A DNA stretch of 64,000 nucleotides from positions 13,311,001-13,375,000 of the forward strand of contig CATNEN010000003.1 in assembly GCA_950097015.1 (NCBI GenBank), given 5' to 3'. Position 1 is the first letter of the stretch; every line of letters begins with the position of its first letter. The notes beneath the pieces are model-generated. The model searched no databases and was not told the DNA's origin. It worked only from the letters and a program-made list of their open reading frames with translations. Shown here piece by piece: positions 44,475-56,354 of this stretch. The translations under genes were made by a program, and so were the position numbers. This stretch comes from Macrostomum hystrix. Its lineage: Eukaryota > Platyhelminthes > Macrostomidae.

Positions 44475-44906
44475 TGAAATGCTCACTCAATAACTACAGA
44501 AATGGAGTGCTCACTCAATAACTACAGAAACGGAGTGCTCACTCAATAACTACAGAAATGGAGTGCTCACTCAATAACTACAGAAATGGAGTGCTCACTC
44601 AATAACTACAGAAATGGAGTGCTCACTCAATAACTACAGAAATGGAGTGCTCACTCAATAACTACAGAAATGGAGTGCTCACTCAATAACTACAGAAATG
44701 GAGTGCTCACTCAATAACTACAGAAATGGAGTGCTCACTCAATAACTACAGAAATGGAGTGCTCACTCAATAACTACAGAAATGGAGTGCTCACTCAATA
44801 ACTACAGAAATGGAGTGCTCACTCAATAACTACTGAAATGGAGTGCTCACTCAATAACTACAGAAATGGAGTGCTCACTCAATAACTACAGAAATGGAGT
44901 GCTCAC
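44475..44906. repeat. 28-bp minisatellite
   Basis: About 15 almost perfect copies of a unit with ACTACAGAAATGGAGTGCTC and ACTCAATA. Confidence 0.97.
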
Positions 44907-44914
44907 AGAACTAA

Positions 44915-46380
44915 GATTAGGATTCCCGTGAACTGGGATTTCGAAGAATGGGATTCCCGTAAACTGGGGATTTCGAAGAAAGGGATTCCCGTAAACTGGG
45001 GATTTCGAAGAAAGGGATTCCGATGAACTGGGGATTTCGAAGAATGGGATTCCCATGAACTGGGGGATTTCGAAGAATGGGATTCCCATAAACTAGGGAT
45101 TTTGAAGAAAGGGATTCCCGTGAACTTGAGATTTCGAAGAAAGGGATTCCCGTTAACTGCAGATTTCGAAGAATGGGATTCCCATGGACTAGGGATTTCG
45201 AAGAAAGGGATTCCTGAGAACTTGGGATTTTGAAGAAAGGGATTCCCGTGAACTGGGGATTTCAAAGAATGGGATTCCCATGAACTGAGGATTTCGAAGA
45301 ATGGGATTCCCATGAACTGGGGAATTCGAAGAAAGGGATTCCCGTGAACTGGGGATTTCAAAGAAAGGGATTCCCGTGAACTGGGGGATTTCGAAGAATG
45401 GGATTCCCGTTAACTGCAGATTTCGAAGAATGGGATTTCCATGAACTGAGGATTTCGAAGAATGGGATTTCCATGAACTGGGGATTTCGAAGAATGGGAT
45501 TACCGTGAACTGGGGATTTCAAAGAATGGGATTCCCGTGAACTGGAGATTTCAAAGAATTCGATTACCGTGAACTGGGTATTTCAAAGAATGGGATTCCC
45601 GTGAACTGGGGATTTCAAAGAATTCGATTACCGTGAACTGGGTATTTCAAAGAATGGGATTCCCGTGAACTGGGGATTTCGAAGAATGGGATTCCCATGA
45701 ACTGGGGATTTTAAATAATGGGATTTCTGTAAACTGAAGATTTCGAAGAATGGGATTCCCATGAACTGAGGATTTCGAAGAATTCGATTACCGTGAACTA
45801 GGGATTTCAAAGAATGGGATTTCCATGAACTGAGGATTTCGAAGAATGGGATTACCGTGAACTGGGGATTTCAAAGAATGGGATTCCCGTGAACTGAGGA
45901 TTTCGAAGAATGGGATTACCGTGAACTGGGGATTTCAAAGAATGGGATTTCCATGAACTGAGGATTTCGAAGAATGGGATTACCGTGAACTGGGGATTTC
46001 AAAGAATTCGATTACCGTGAACTGGGTATTTCAAAGAATGGGATTACCGTGAACTGGGGATTTCAAAGAATGGGATTCCCGTGAACTGGGGATTTCGAAG
46101 AATGGGATTACCGTGAACTGGGGATTTCAAAGAATTCGATTACCGTGAACTGGGTATTTCAAAGAATGGGATTACCGTGAACTGGGGATTTCAAAGAATG
46201 GGATTCCCGTGAACTGGGGATTTCGAAGAATGGGATTCCCGTGAACTGGGGATTTCGAAGAATGGGATTCCCATGAACTGGGGATTTTAAATAATGGGAT
46301 TTCTGTAAACTGAAGATTTCGAAGAATGGGATTCCCATGAACTGAGGATTTCGAAGAATGGGATTCCCGTGAACTGGGGA
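44915..46380. repeat. 31-32-bp minisatellite, 1.5 kb
   Basis: About 46 units with GGGGATTTCGAAGAATGGGA; several point variants (AAAGAATTCGATTACC) move in blocks, showing segmental duplication. It ends at about 46380, 41 bp from the splice donor of the alternative SLC35F first exon. Confidence 0.95.
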
Positions 46381-46420
46381 ACGAGGTGTTTAAAACGAGG
46401 TGTTTGAATCGAATACTCAC

Positions 46421-46508
46421 CGTCTTGCATTCCCACGGCGAAGCTGGACCGTCTCCTTGATAGTTCCCTAATTGACGCTCCCATCTCAATGTCGAAAGCT
46501 GAGCTCAT
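46421..46508 (-). CDS. Alternative first exon of the SLC35F3/F4-like gene
   Basis: ATG at 46508 opens MSSAFDIEMGASIRELSRRR and reaches QDG, where a perfect GTGAGT donor follows at 46420. The exon ends in phase 1, the same as the first exon at 42217-42361, so either can join the exon starting at 40560 and keep the frame. The product would be a transporter with a different short cytosolic N terminus. Which exon is used is not decided by sequence. It might also belong to an unknown gene. Confidence 0.55.
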
Positions 46509-47029
46509 GGTTGGGCCTTTTTAAAGAATCCCAAGCGGCTCAAATAGGCCTCCAACTTGATCCGATTATTTAATCTTTTTTGTCCCTAATCCTTCTTTTG
46601 TTCTGTATTGCAGCTACTGAAATTATTTTCAAAGTTTTTCTCTCTATTACAAAGAGAATCCAGATGAGCAAGGCTATAGGATTTCGCTTGCACAAGCCTA
46701 AAAGAAGCAGATCAATAACGATGACTCTGCATGGTCTGCGATTCGATGGAAAAATTTCTAACCAATAGCAGATTAGCAATTCAGAGTACATTGCTGGTCA
46801 TGATCTTCAAGTTGTCTATCTTACTTTAATAATAGTAATACTATACTCGTATTATTATTAGGGTTATTCTGTATTCACAGCAGGATAGAAATTTTAAACA
46901 AAGGCGTTTCATTTTACTCGTTTTAGTCTCCTAAACGAGGAAGAGGTATTGTGGTGGAAGCAGAAGTCCTATCATCTAAACTAATTTCTAGATGATAGCT
47001 AGTTCATTCCTTAAAATAACAGCAAGATT
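46509..47029. other. Possible upstream promoter region of SLC35F
   Basis: Unique AT-rich sequence, with CTATTGGTTAG near 46762 (reverse CCAAT-like). Open frames here lack family resemblance. Confidence 0.35.
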
Positions 47030-47826
47030 TTTTCTTAGAATCGTGTCTTAGACGATTTCTTAGAAACGAAGCTAGATAATCTCTAAGAATCGTGTCACTT
47101 TCTTAAAATCTCAGCATGATCATTTTTTAGAATCTCAGCTAGAACATTTCTAAGAAACTTAGCTTTATCGCTTCTTAGAATCTCGGCTAGACCATTTCTT
47201 AGAATCGCAGCGATATTAATTTTAGAATTTCAGCGAGAACATTTCTTAAAACCACAGCTAAATCGTTTCTTTGAATCTCAGCGACAACATTTCTTAGAAT
47301 CTCATCTAGACCATTTCTTAGAATCTCATCTAGACCGTTTCTTAGAATCTTAGCTTGATCGTTTCTTAGAATCTCGGCTAAACCATCTCTTAGAATCACA
47401 GCAAGATTTTTTTTAATCTTAAGCTAGATCATTTCTTAGAATCACAGCAAGATTAAGTTTTTTAATCTTAAGCTAGATCATTTCTTAGAATCACAGCAAG
47501 ATTATTTTTTAAATCTTAAACTAGATCATTTCTTAGAATCACAGCAAGATTATTTTTTAAATCTTAAACTAGATCATTTCTTAGAATCACAGCAAGATTA
47601 TTTTTCAAATCTTAAACTAGATCATTTCTTAGAATCACAGCAAGATTTTTTAATCATAAGCTAGATCATTTCTTAGAATCACAGCAAGATTATTTTTTAA
47701 ATCTTAAACTAGATCATTTCTTAGAATCACAGCAAGATTATTTTTTTAATCATAAGCTAGATCATTTCTTAGAATCACAGCAAGATTATTTTTTAAATCT
47801 TAAGCTAGATCATTTATTAGAAGCGC
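47030..47826. repeat. About 24/48-bp array (TTTCTTAGAATC..AGC)
   Basis: The early part has diverged ~22-24-bp units; the later part has a homogeneous 48-bp unit with CTAGATCATTTCTTAGAATC and ACAGCAAGATTATTTTTT. Confidence 0.92.
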
Positions 47827-48399
47827 AGGAGAAACCCTAGTTGCACAAGGCTAATAAAACTTTTAAGTCACGTTTTCTAAAGCTTTCTTTATTTTCGAAA
47901 CAACTTTTTCAAATTTCTCTTCTTTTCCTACTTTTTAACCGTTACTTTCGAGCTAAATATTTTAACTTTTAATATTTTAGTTTGTGATTAAATCTAGATC
48001 GGATAGATCGGTAGCATTTTCTTTTCTCAAAACTTATTTTATGCTCGGGCTATTAATGAGGTAGAAGCTTTTTTCTACTCCTATTCGGAGATGAGATTTA
48101 ATCCAAAGCATTTCATTCTAACAAATAATATATCAATATGGTAGATCGAGGTTGAGCGAGGTTGAGGATAAATAGATTGAATAGGCGAACACACAAAATG
48201 GGATTTACAATCTTGTATGACTGAATGGAACAGATGGAAGTGATCATTATAATATGCTACTGGCTGCAACGTGACCTTCACATACATTTAAACGGAATGC
48301 ATTAAGAAAATGTAAAATTTAAATATATTTCACTGAAGGGCATTTTTAGACATTTAATGGTAGCGACAAAACAAAACAGGTATTAGGTGCTGTAAAAAG
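47827..48399. other. Spacer
   Basis: Unique AT-rich sequence; nothing recognised. Confidence 0.4.
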
Positions 48400-48716
48400 T
48401 AACACTTCTGTCTAACAGGTAACACTTCTGTCTGACAGGTAACACTTCTGTCTGACAGGTAACACTTCTGTCTGACAGGTAACACTTCTGTCTAACAGGT
48501 AACACTTCTTTCTGACAGGTAACACTTCTGTCTGACAGGTAACACTTCTGTCTAACAGGTAACACTTCTGTCTAACGGGTAACACTTCTGTCTTACAGGT
48601 AACACTTCTGTCTAACAGGTAACACTTCTGTCTAACAGGTAACAATATTGTCTAACAGGTAACACTTCTGTCTAACGGGTAACGCTATAGTCTAACAGGT
48701 AACACTTTTGTCTAAC
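48400..48716. repeat. 20-bp minisatellite whose unit begins GT and ends AG
   Basis: About 16 copies of GTAACACTTCTGTCTGACAG (or CTAACAG). Each unit starts with a GTAA donor-like string and ends with a pyrimidine stretch plus CAG. Intergenic as far as I can tell. Confidence 0.95.
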
Positions 48717-49129
48717 ACTGAATAATACACACCTTACACCTACTTTAACAGAAGATATGCTTCATTCGGTTCCCTTTCTCGTCCAAATTTGTACTTTTAT
48801 GTCCCTTCTTAAAGAATTTAAAACTGCCCGTAAAACTTGGTCGGCAAGGCAAGTTGGAGCATAAAAAATACATGAGCAAATATGGAAACTTAAAGAACCC
48901 ACTTCGTCAGAAGAACTATAGCAGTAGAAAAACAAAGCATCTTCGTTAGCAAAAACTGGGAGTCCTACAAAAGCCGAAAAAGTGCACATTTTCTAAGAAA
49001 ATGTCATGGATACTGAGCTCAGTTAGCGGATGGGAAAATGAGACTTTCTTAAGTGCAGATGACAAACAGGCACTGCAGGCATGTATAGCCATGGTAGCTC
49101 AGAAAATAGAATCTAGAGAAACAAACCAA
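48717..49129. other. Spacer with a small open frame
   Basis: A plus-strand ATG at 49001 opens 44 codons (MSWILSSVSGWENETFLSA..., then a possible amphipathic helix) to a stop at about 49135. Composition looks protein-like, but the family is unknown and no splice partner was found. Confidence 0.25.
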
Positions 49130-49312
49130 AGTTAGAGCCTTGTGGTTTAGATAGTCGGATTCACAACTTGACAATCGGGGGTTCGATTCCAGACTCCAAT
49201 GAAGCAATTTGTGTCCTTTAGCGATATACGACTACGATACGAACAGCCAATTAGGGCCAGATGTGCATTGAAGGATGTGTACAGCTGTTTTGTCCATGGA
49301 CTGGACAGGCCG
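49130..49312 (+). mobile_element. tRNA-derived SINE, second copy
   Basis: The head has a degraded A box (CCTTGTGGTTTAGATAGTC) and a good B box (GGGTTCGATTCCAGACTCC). The body ATTTGTGTCCTTTAGCGATA matches the SINE at 19760-19935, and the tail ends GTCCATGGACTGGAC. Confidence 0.75.
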
Positions 49313-49374
49313 CCAAACATACAAAATTCCTACCTAAATAATACAGCTTGGCTGTATATAGTTTACTTTGGTCT

Positions 49375-49622
49375 AAGATTCGAACTTCGGACCTCTTGGT
49401 CAGATATTCAAACTCCTGACCGCTTAATTTGAGATTCGAACTCCGGACCTCCTGATCTGAGATTCAAACTCCTGATATGAGAATCGAACTCCAGACCACC
49501 TGATTTAAGATTCGAACTCCTGACCTCCTGATCTGAGAATCGGACTCCAGACCTCCTGATCTGAGATTCGAACTCTGGACCTCTTTGTCGGAGTTACGAA
49601 CTACGGACCTCTTGATTCTGAA
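49375..49622. repeat. 28-bp array resembling a reversed tRNA B-box region
   Basis: About eight diverged units with GAGATTCGAACTCCGGACCT and CCTGATCT. Read on the minus strand each contains AGGAGGTCCGGAGTTCGAAT, close to the B-box segment of the adjacent SINE (AGATCAGGAGTTCGATTCCC in the 19.8-kb copy). Confidence 0.85.
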
Positions 49623-50119
49623 CATATAAGTTTTGCACTATAGAAATAAAAAAAATAAAATTTGATAAATTGTTTAAACGAAGTGGGGCATATATCGGTG
49701 TTAGTCTCCAGTTAATTTATCATAATTGCCTATCTATACCGAGGGTTATTAGTGTGGGACTGAACTGGACAAGTCAGGCCTACACCTGCTCAGGATAATA
49801 TGGGCTTTGGCGTTAAGTTTGTCTCTCCAGGCTTTATAGATACCAGGTTAAGTCGACCTTCTAATCTTGCAGCAGAAGGGCCCATGCATTATATGTGAAA
49901 CCCGATCGAAGCGATAAGCAGGGCAAGACTTTCTTGCGACTTACTAAGAGTTGGAAAAGATCAGTAAGTCACGTCTCTCGTGCCACTATCTCGCTCACCT
50001 CACCTCACCTGATCATATTTTATTAGCTCAATCGGCACTATAGGGGCATGCTCAAATTTCCGTTCTAGCCAACTATAGACAAGAGAAAAAAGCTATTAAC
50101 TCTGGAATATTGCTGAGAG
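49623..50119. other. Upstream region of TMEM86
   Basis: Unique, moderately GC-rich from 49740 onward. It may include an old interspersed repeat, but I found no second copy. Confidence 0.35.
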
Positions 50120-50815
50120 ATGCTGCCTCAACTGCCAATACCGTATCATGCGGCTCTGCAACTGTACAGCTATCCTGTCGGCTTGTACTTCTTGGACTAT
50201 TTCACTAGCGACAAGGAAGACAGCAATAGTTGTACATTGCAGAGCATCTTTGTTAAAGTGCTGCCAATCTGGACTCTGGTGTTTATCATAACAAAGCGGC
50301 ACCAGGCGGGTAGTACCAAGTACGCCGAACGTATCCGCAAGGCTCTACTATGGTCTGTTCTGGGCGATGCTCTGCTGGTGAACGTCCGAAACGACCTGTG
50401 CGCCATACTAGGAGCCGCTAGCTTCATAGCCGCTCACGTGCAGTACAAGAGAGCATTTCAACAGGCTGAGATGAAATCTGGAGAGAGTCCGTTGAGCAGT
50501 GTATTAGTACTACTGAGCGTGCCCGTGTTGCTAGTCCTGGGCTCCGGTCACAGCTTCATCCTGGGTGTACTAGCCAAATGCTACCTGATCTTCCTATTCT
50601 ACGTAATGTCTAAGGCCTACAATAGGTTCTGGCACGTTCAGCAGGCCAAAACCTACGCCGCAGTGTTTGGTCTGATTGGAGCAATCAGTTTCATAATCAG
50701 CGACATCCTGCTGCTAGCTAAGGAGTTGTCACCGCAGCGTGAGGGCGGCACCTTTCTGATTATGCTGACCTATTATGCGGCTCAATTCGGTCTGGCTGCT
50801 AGCACCCTTGAGTAG
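50120..50815 (+). CDS. TMEM86: TMEM86 family lysoplasmalogenase (YhhN domain)
   Basis: Integral membrane hydrolase that cleaves the vinyl-ether bond of lysoplasmalogen, releasing a fatty aldehyde and a glycerophospho-base; known members act in the ER. Single exon, 231 aa (human TMEM86A/B are 226-240). Seven to eight hydrophobic segments are visible. YhhN-type signatures occur in order: VKVLPIWTLVFII (TMEM86 'VKCLPVL'), LLWSVLGDALL (the conserved SxxGD with the catalytic-type Asp), FIAAHVQYKRAF ('F.AAHL.Y..AF'), AISFIISDILLL (second S-D pair), and LIMLTYYAAQFGL ('IM.TYY.AQ'). The start is the ATG at 50120, right before the first conserved helix. Intronless, unlike most neighbours. TMEM86A versus B cannot be decided. 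Confidence 0.92.
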   Translation: MLPQLPIPYHAALQLYSYPVGLYFLDYFTSDKEDSNSCTLQSIFVKVLPIWTLVFIITKRHQAGSTKYAERIRKALLWSVLGDALLVNVRNDLCAILGAASFIAAHVQYKRAFQQAEMKSGESPLSSVLVLLSVPVLLVLGSGHSFILGVLAKCYLIFLFYVMSKAYNRFWHVQQAKTYAAVFGLIGAISFIISDILLLAKELSPQREGGTFLIMLTYYAAQFGLAASTLE

Positions 50816-51034
50816 ACTCAAGTTATTAAATAATAATAAGGTCAACAAGTATTATACTGAACTTTATTACGAATGGTTACTAAGGGTTCAGTCATTTAGT
50901 GTTAAAATAATTTTTTTTAAATTAAACTATAATAGGTATGCGATGCTATTTTTGTTTTCAACCGTGTGGCTTTGTTTTTTAGTACTTTTCGTTGGCGAGG
51001 CTGTGCTTACAAGCTAGATAACTCCGAGTCAGAA
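50816..51034. other. TMEM86 3' flank
   Basis: AT-rich, probable 3' UTR; no gene. Confidence 0.4.
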
Positions 51035-51972
51035 AAACGGGTAGAGTCAGGAAAATATGGAAAAAGTCAGACAGATAGTGAGAGACACAGAAAGATGGGG
51101 AGAGAGTCAGAAAGATGGGGAGAGAGTCCGAAAGATGGGGAGAGAGTCAGAAAGATGGTGAGAGAGCCAGAAAGATAGGGAGAGAGTCAGAAAGATGGGG
51201 AGAGAGTCAGAAAGATAGGGAGAGAGTCAGAAAGATGGTGAGAGAGTCAGAAAGATTGGGAGAGAGTCAGAAAGATGGGGAGAGAGTCAGAAAGATGGGG
51301 AGAGAGTCAGAAAGATGGGGAGAGAGTCAGAAAGATGGGGAGAGAGTCAGAAAGATGGGGAGAGAGTCAGAAAGATTGGGAGAGAGTCCGAAAAATGGGG
51401 AGAGAGTCGGAAAGATGGGGAGAGAGCCAGATAGATGGGAAGAGAGTCAGACAGATCGGAAGAGAGTCGGAAAGAAGGCGAGAGAGTCAGAAAGATGGGG
51501 AGAGAGTCAGAAAGATGGGAAGAAAGTCGGAAAGATAGGGAGAGAGTCAGAAAGATGGGGAGAGAGTCAGAAAGATGGGGAGAGAGTCAGAAAGATGGGG
51601 AGAGAGTCGAAATTATGGGGAGAGAGTCAGAAAGATGGGAAAAGAGTCAGAAAGATGGGGAGAGAGTCAGAAAGATGGGGAGAGAGTCGGAAAGATGGGG
51701 AGAGAGTCGGAAAGAAGGCGAGAGAGTCAGAAAGATGGGGAGAGAGTCAGAAAGATGGGGAGAGAGTCAGAAAGATGGTGAGAGAGTCAGAAAGATAGGG
51801 AGAGAGTCAGAAAGATGGGGAGAGAGTCAGAAAGATGGGGAGAGAGTCGGAAAGATGGGGAGAGAGTCAGAAAGATGGGGAGAGAGTCAGAAAGATGGGG
51901 AGAGAGTCAGAAAGATGGGAAGAGAGTCAGAAAGATGGGGAGAGAGTCAGAAAGATGGGAAGAGATTCAGAA
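51035..51972. repeat. 20-bp minisatellite (AGAGAGTCAGAAAGATGGGG)
   Basis: About 47 copies, very homogeneous, with GTCGGAAAGAAGGCG variants that recur as blocks. Although the period is not a multiple of three, several plus frames stay open (up to 227 codons); these are artefacts. Confidence 0.97.
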
Positions 51973-52504
51973 ATGTGCATAAATGTCGTGAAAAATTTTC
52001 TGATAAAACTAGTAAGTCGTAGCATAGAATCCCTGTACAGAGCTGAAATGTGTTTCATCAAAATTATTAATAATACGCACAATATGGTTGTTTCAGTTGT
52101 CTCTGGTTAAATCTATATCGCTTAGGACGGAATGTTGCAGTAAAAAAGCTAAGACAGGTAGAAATGTTTATTTTATTTATGCATTACTTTAAGACACATG
52201 ATTATTTTAAAAAGCGAATTACCTAATTAAGTACTAATTTTAGAGGCACTTAATGGCTCAATAGAATGTGCAAAAACTAACAACAGACCCATTTTTGGAC
52301 GGAATAAAGTTAACACAGTCAGGTATTTACACAGCCGCTTTTCAAAATAATTTTTTAACAGAAAAGAATGTTCACGCTGACAGGGAAATGGGATATCTCT
52401 GTGGTGTGAAGAAATCATATTATTTGTTAGGTAGCTGGCTAACTTCTGCTTTTCGTACAAGCCCCGACGGTTTTCTGAGACCTTTCAGGTCGGACTGAGA
52501 CCCG
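51973..52504. other. Spacer
   Basis: Unique sequence; nothing recognised. Confidence 0.4.
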
Positions 52505-52892
52505 TCTAGCCTTCTACCCCTTATGTCTCAGTAGCCTTCTAGCCCATTGTCTCAGTAGCCTTCTCCCCCGTGTCTCAGTAGCCTTCTCCCCCTCTGTCTC
52601 AGTAGCCTTCTCCCCCTCTGTCTCAGTAGCCTTCTACCCCCTGTCTCAGTAGCCTTCTACCCCCTGTCTCAGTAGCCTTCTACCCCCTGTCTCAGTAGCC
52701 TTCTCCCCCTTATATCTCAGTAGCCTTCTCCCCCTTATGTCTCAGTAGCCTTCTCCCCCTTATGTCTCAGTAGCCTTCTACCCCACTGTCTCAGTAGCCT
52801 TCTACCCCACTGTCTTAGTAGCCTTCTACCCCACTGTCTTAGTAGCCTTCTACCACACTGTCTCAGTAGCCTTCTACCCCTCTGGACTCGCT
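52505..52892. repeat. 20-24-bp array (TGTCTCAGTAGCCTTCTACC)
   Basis: About 17 units that vary at the CCCC-rich joint; pyrimidine-rich on the plus strand. Confidence 0.94.
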
Positions 52893-53159
52893 TTCTCACC
52901 CTAAGATGACTCGACTTCTCACCTTCAAATGCTTCGCTGTCTCACCGAATTCCTTTGAAATCTAAGATAATGCCATTTTATTAAAAGTGCAAGGCTACTT
53001 GCCAAATTAAACTCGTGTTTAAAAATTAAAAAAACACGAAAGCGAAAAAAAATCTGCACTGTTGATTTCGGTAATGCAGCAGGAAATGAGAATAGAATCG
53101 CTTCTCGATTTTTCGTTCCAAAAAAGCAAAATTCAAACAAAAACCTCAATACAGTTTTG
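52893..53159. other. 3' flank of CCDC191
   Basis: AT-rich sequence downstream (minus) of the CCDC191 stop; probable 3' UTR. Confidence 0.4.
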
Positions 53160-56100
53160 TTAATCTTTAGCCGTGCTCTCATTGGCACCCAATTCCACTG
53201 AGCCAGTAGAACTAGTGGCCAAACTGAAATCAAAATCTGGCAACAAATCGCGGACCTTGAAGCGCAACTGCTCCAATCTTTGGCGCTTAGCATTTTCCTC
53301 TTTTCGCGCCTCGGGCAATCGGCGCCAGGCGGAGAAGTGGCGCCGAATTAGCGCCAGGCGCCGATGCGCATCGGCCAGTAGGTCGTGCTGTCGCTCCTCT
53401 AGCCGACAATCGATTGTCCAATTGTGCCAGGCGTAGAATACGCGACATTGCAGTTTTAATTGACGAAATTGGTCAGCCCGCGTCTCCATTAGTTCAGATT
53501 GGAAACGAATCTAAAATAGTTTGGGGGAAGGAATGGGGGCTAGCTAACTGCTCGTAACAATGTTATACCTCTCTCATCTATGCCTTATTCACATGACTCC
53601 TTAATTCAATGACTCATTTATTAAACGACTCATTCCGAAATGGATTTTTTTTAATGACTGATTTCCGCATGACTCTTTTATTCAATGACTCATTCCGAAA
53701 TGACTCTTTTATTCAATGACTCATTCCGAAATGACTCTTTTATTCAATGACTCATTCCGAAATGACTCTTTTATTCAATGACTCTTTTATTCAATGACTC
53801 ATTTCCGAATGGCTTTTTTATTCAATGACTCATTCCCGAATGGCTTTTTATTCAATGACTCATTCCCGAATGGCTTTTTTATTCAATGACTCAATCCCGC
53901 ATGACTCTTTTTTCAATGACTCATTCCCGAATGGATTTTTTATTCAATGAATCAATTCCACATGACTTATTCAATGACTCATTCCGAAATGACTATTTTA
54001 TTCAATGACTCATTCCGAAATGACTCTTTTATTCAATGACTCATTCCCGAATGGCTTTTTATTCAATGACTCATTTCCGAATGGCTTTTTATTCAATGAC
54101 TCATTTCCGCATGACTCTTTTATTCAATGACTCATTCCGAAATGACTCTTTTATTCAATGACTCATTCCGAAATGACTCTTTTATTCAATGACTCATTCC
54201 CGAATGGCTTTTTTATTTAATGACTCATTCCCGAATGACTCTTTTATCCAATGACTCATTCCGAAATGACTCTTTTATTCAATGACTCATTCCGAAATGA
54301 CTCTTTTTTTCAATGACTCATTCCCGAATGGCTTTTTATTCAATGACTCATTCCCGAATGGCTTTTTATTCAATGACTCATTCCCGAATGGCTTTTTTAT
54401 TCAATGACTCATTCCGAAATGACTCTTTTATTCAATGACTCATTCGTATTTGATTCCATTATTCAATGACGCATTCCCATTTGAATCCTTGATTCAATGA
54501 CACATTAAATCTGACTCATTCCCAAATGACTCCTTTATTTGATGAAAAATTCCCATGTGAAATTGTGAATCCTTATTAAATGACTCATTTCTATATGATC
54601 ACTTTATTCAATGATTATTACCATGGCTCCTTACATCTGACTCTATCTAATATTACACCATACATCAACTACTAAGCCCCCATAACCCCTTTTGTGACTA
54701 ATACTTCACACGACTCCTCATATATATGATCCCACAATGAATCTCACGTACATTACTCATTTCTCTAAGGACTCTTTACATTAATAAGTCATTCCCACGT
54801 GACTACTTAAATTGATGACTTATTATTCCTAATACAAACATTTACCACCGCCCTTAAAAAACAAGCCGACAATCTACCAGGGTCCAGCGACAGAAGTGCC
54901 TCCTAGTTAGCGCAGATCTGTAGCACTGATCAGCCAATTCGGCATTGAGTCGCCCAGTTTCAGAAACTTGAATATGCCATGCCAGTAGGCAGCGTTTAGT
55001 CAGCCGAATCTGCCAGTGTAGTTTGGCGGCCGTCAAGTTGTCGGCCGATTGTCGCATCAGCTTAAGCCAAGGCGCCAGACCGTAGTGACGCAGTAGACGC
55101 ACACGATTGGCTTCAACAACACGCAACTCCAACTGGCGCCGCTCAGCATTGGCAGCCAGACGGGCGGCTTCTCGTTGAGCCCGTTCAACAGCCTGACGCT
55201 TCTTAGCCTCGCGTTCGGCTTCAGCGGCGCGAGCTAATTCAGCTTCGACGAGGCGAATTCGTTCGGCCTCGGCAGCCTGACGGCGAGCTTCGCGATCGGC
55301 TTTGGCTCTGGCTCGCTCTTCCGCCCTAGCCCGCATTCGGTCGAGAAATTTCGAATCTCCCTGTTGCCCCTGCTGCTCCTGCTGCTGCTGCTTAGGATTT
55401 GCTAATTGATATTCGTCGGGTTGTACAGTTCGATCAGTTAATTCCTGCCCTTCCGATGGCTCTTTGATGATTGACGCCGGCGCAACACAATCAGCAACAG
55501 CAGCTGATGCTGGCTTGTTCTGAAATGGTCAAATGGAATAAAAATAATCATACTGCCACTTTATCAGTAGGACTGCCAAGCCATTTTGCCGCCAGTTCTT
55601 ATAGCAATGAACCCCTTAAATTTGTTTGGCAGCGCCTGAATGCTAACAGCGTTGGCTGGTGACTGCTTGGTTGAAGGACTAGGCGATGGTGCACTGTGTT
55701 CTCAGTGAAATAGGAGAAATTCGCGTCAGGGTGTCCGTAGTGACTTAGTTCCACCTGTTGTAGCCCTTAAAGGTCAACCAGTCCGTCTAGATAAAGCTAG
55801 GTGACGACCGAAGACGGAGATGATGCAGGCACATTCGGGTGACTTGCTGACAAAATTTGCACAAAAGATTGTCAGCGCAAATTCATCCCTTGGTAGTTCT
55901 ACTGTTAGGTAGTATATATAGGACAGCATCACTAAATTTTAGTAAATACATATTTAACTAGTATTTCCCGATTACTGCCACTCTTGGTAGAGTAGGCTGG
56001 ACATGGAATATTATTTCCTTATTTTACAAGAGTATCTACTATAGGTAAAAATTAGGTTATGTTAGGTGTGTATAGCGACCTAGCCTGTCCATGGACTGAA

Positions 56101-56317
56101 TAGTTGTACACAACCTTCAGTTAATCTCCTGAAAGAGCAGAATGGAACCCACCTGCACATCGGCCGGCCTGTCAGTCAGCGCCTGTTGATTCCTAACCAG
56201 AATCTTTTCCATGCGCAATTCTTCGATAAGACGTTTCTGCTCCTTCAATTGGTTAGCCTGTTCTTTTAGTATGGCCTGTTGAGCCTTAAATCTGTGCTCA
56301 AAGCGACCACCGTAGGT

Positions 56318-56354
<37 letters not shown>

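Noticed and set aside
49130-49210. Candidate tRNA gene
   Set aside because: The B box is good, but the acceptor and anticodon stems do not pair and a SINE body follows, so it is a SINE head.
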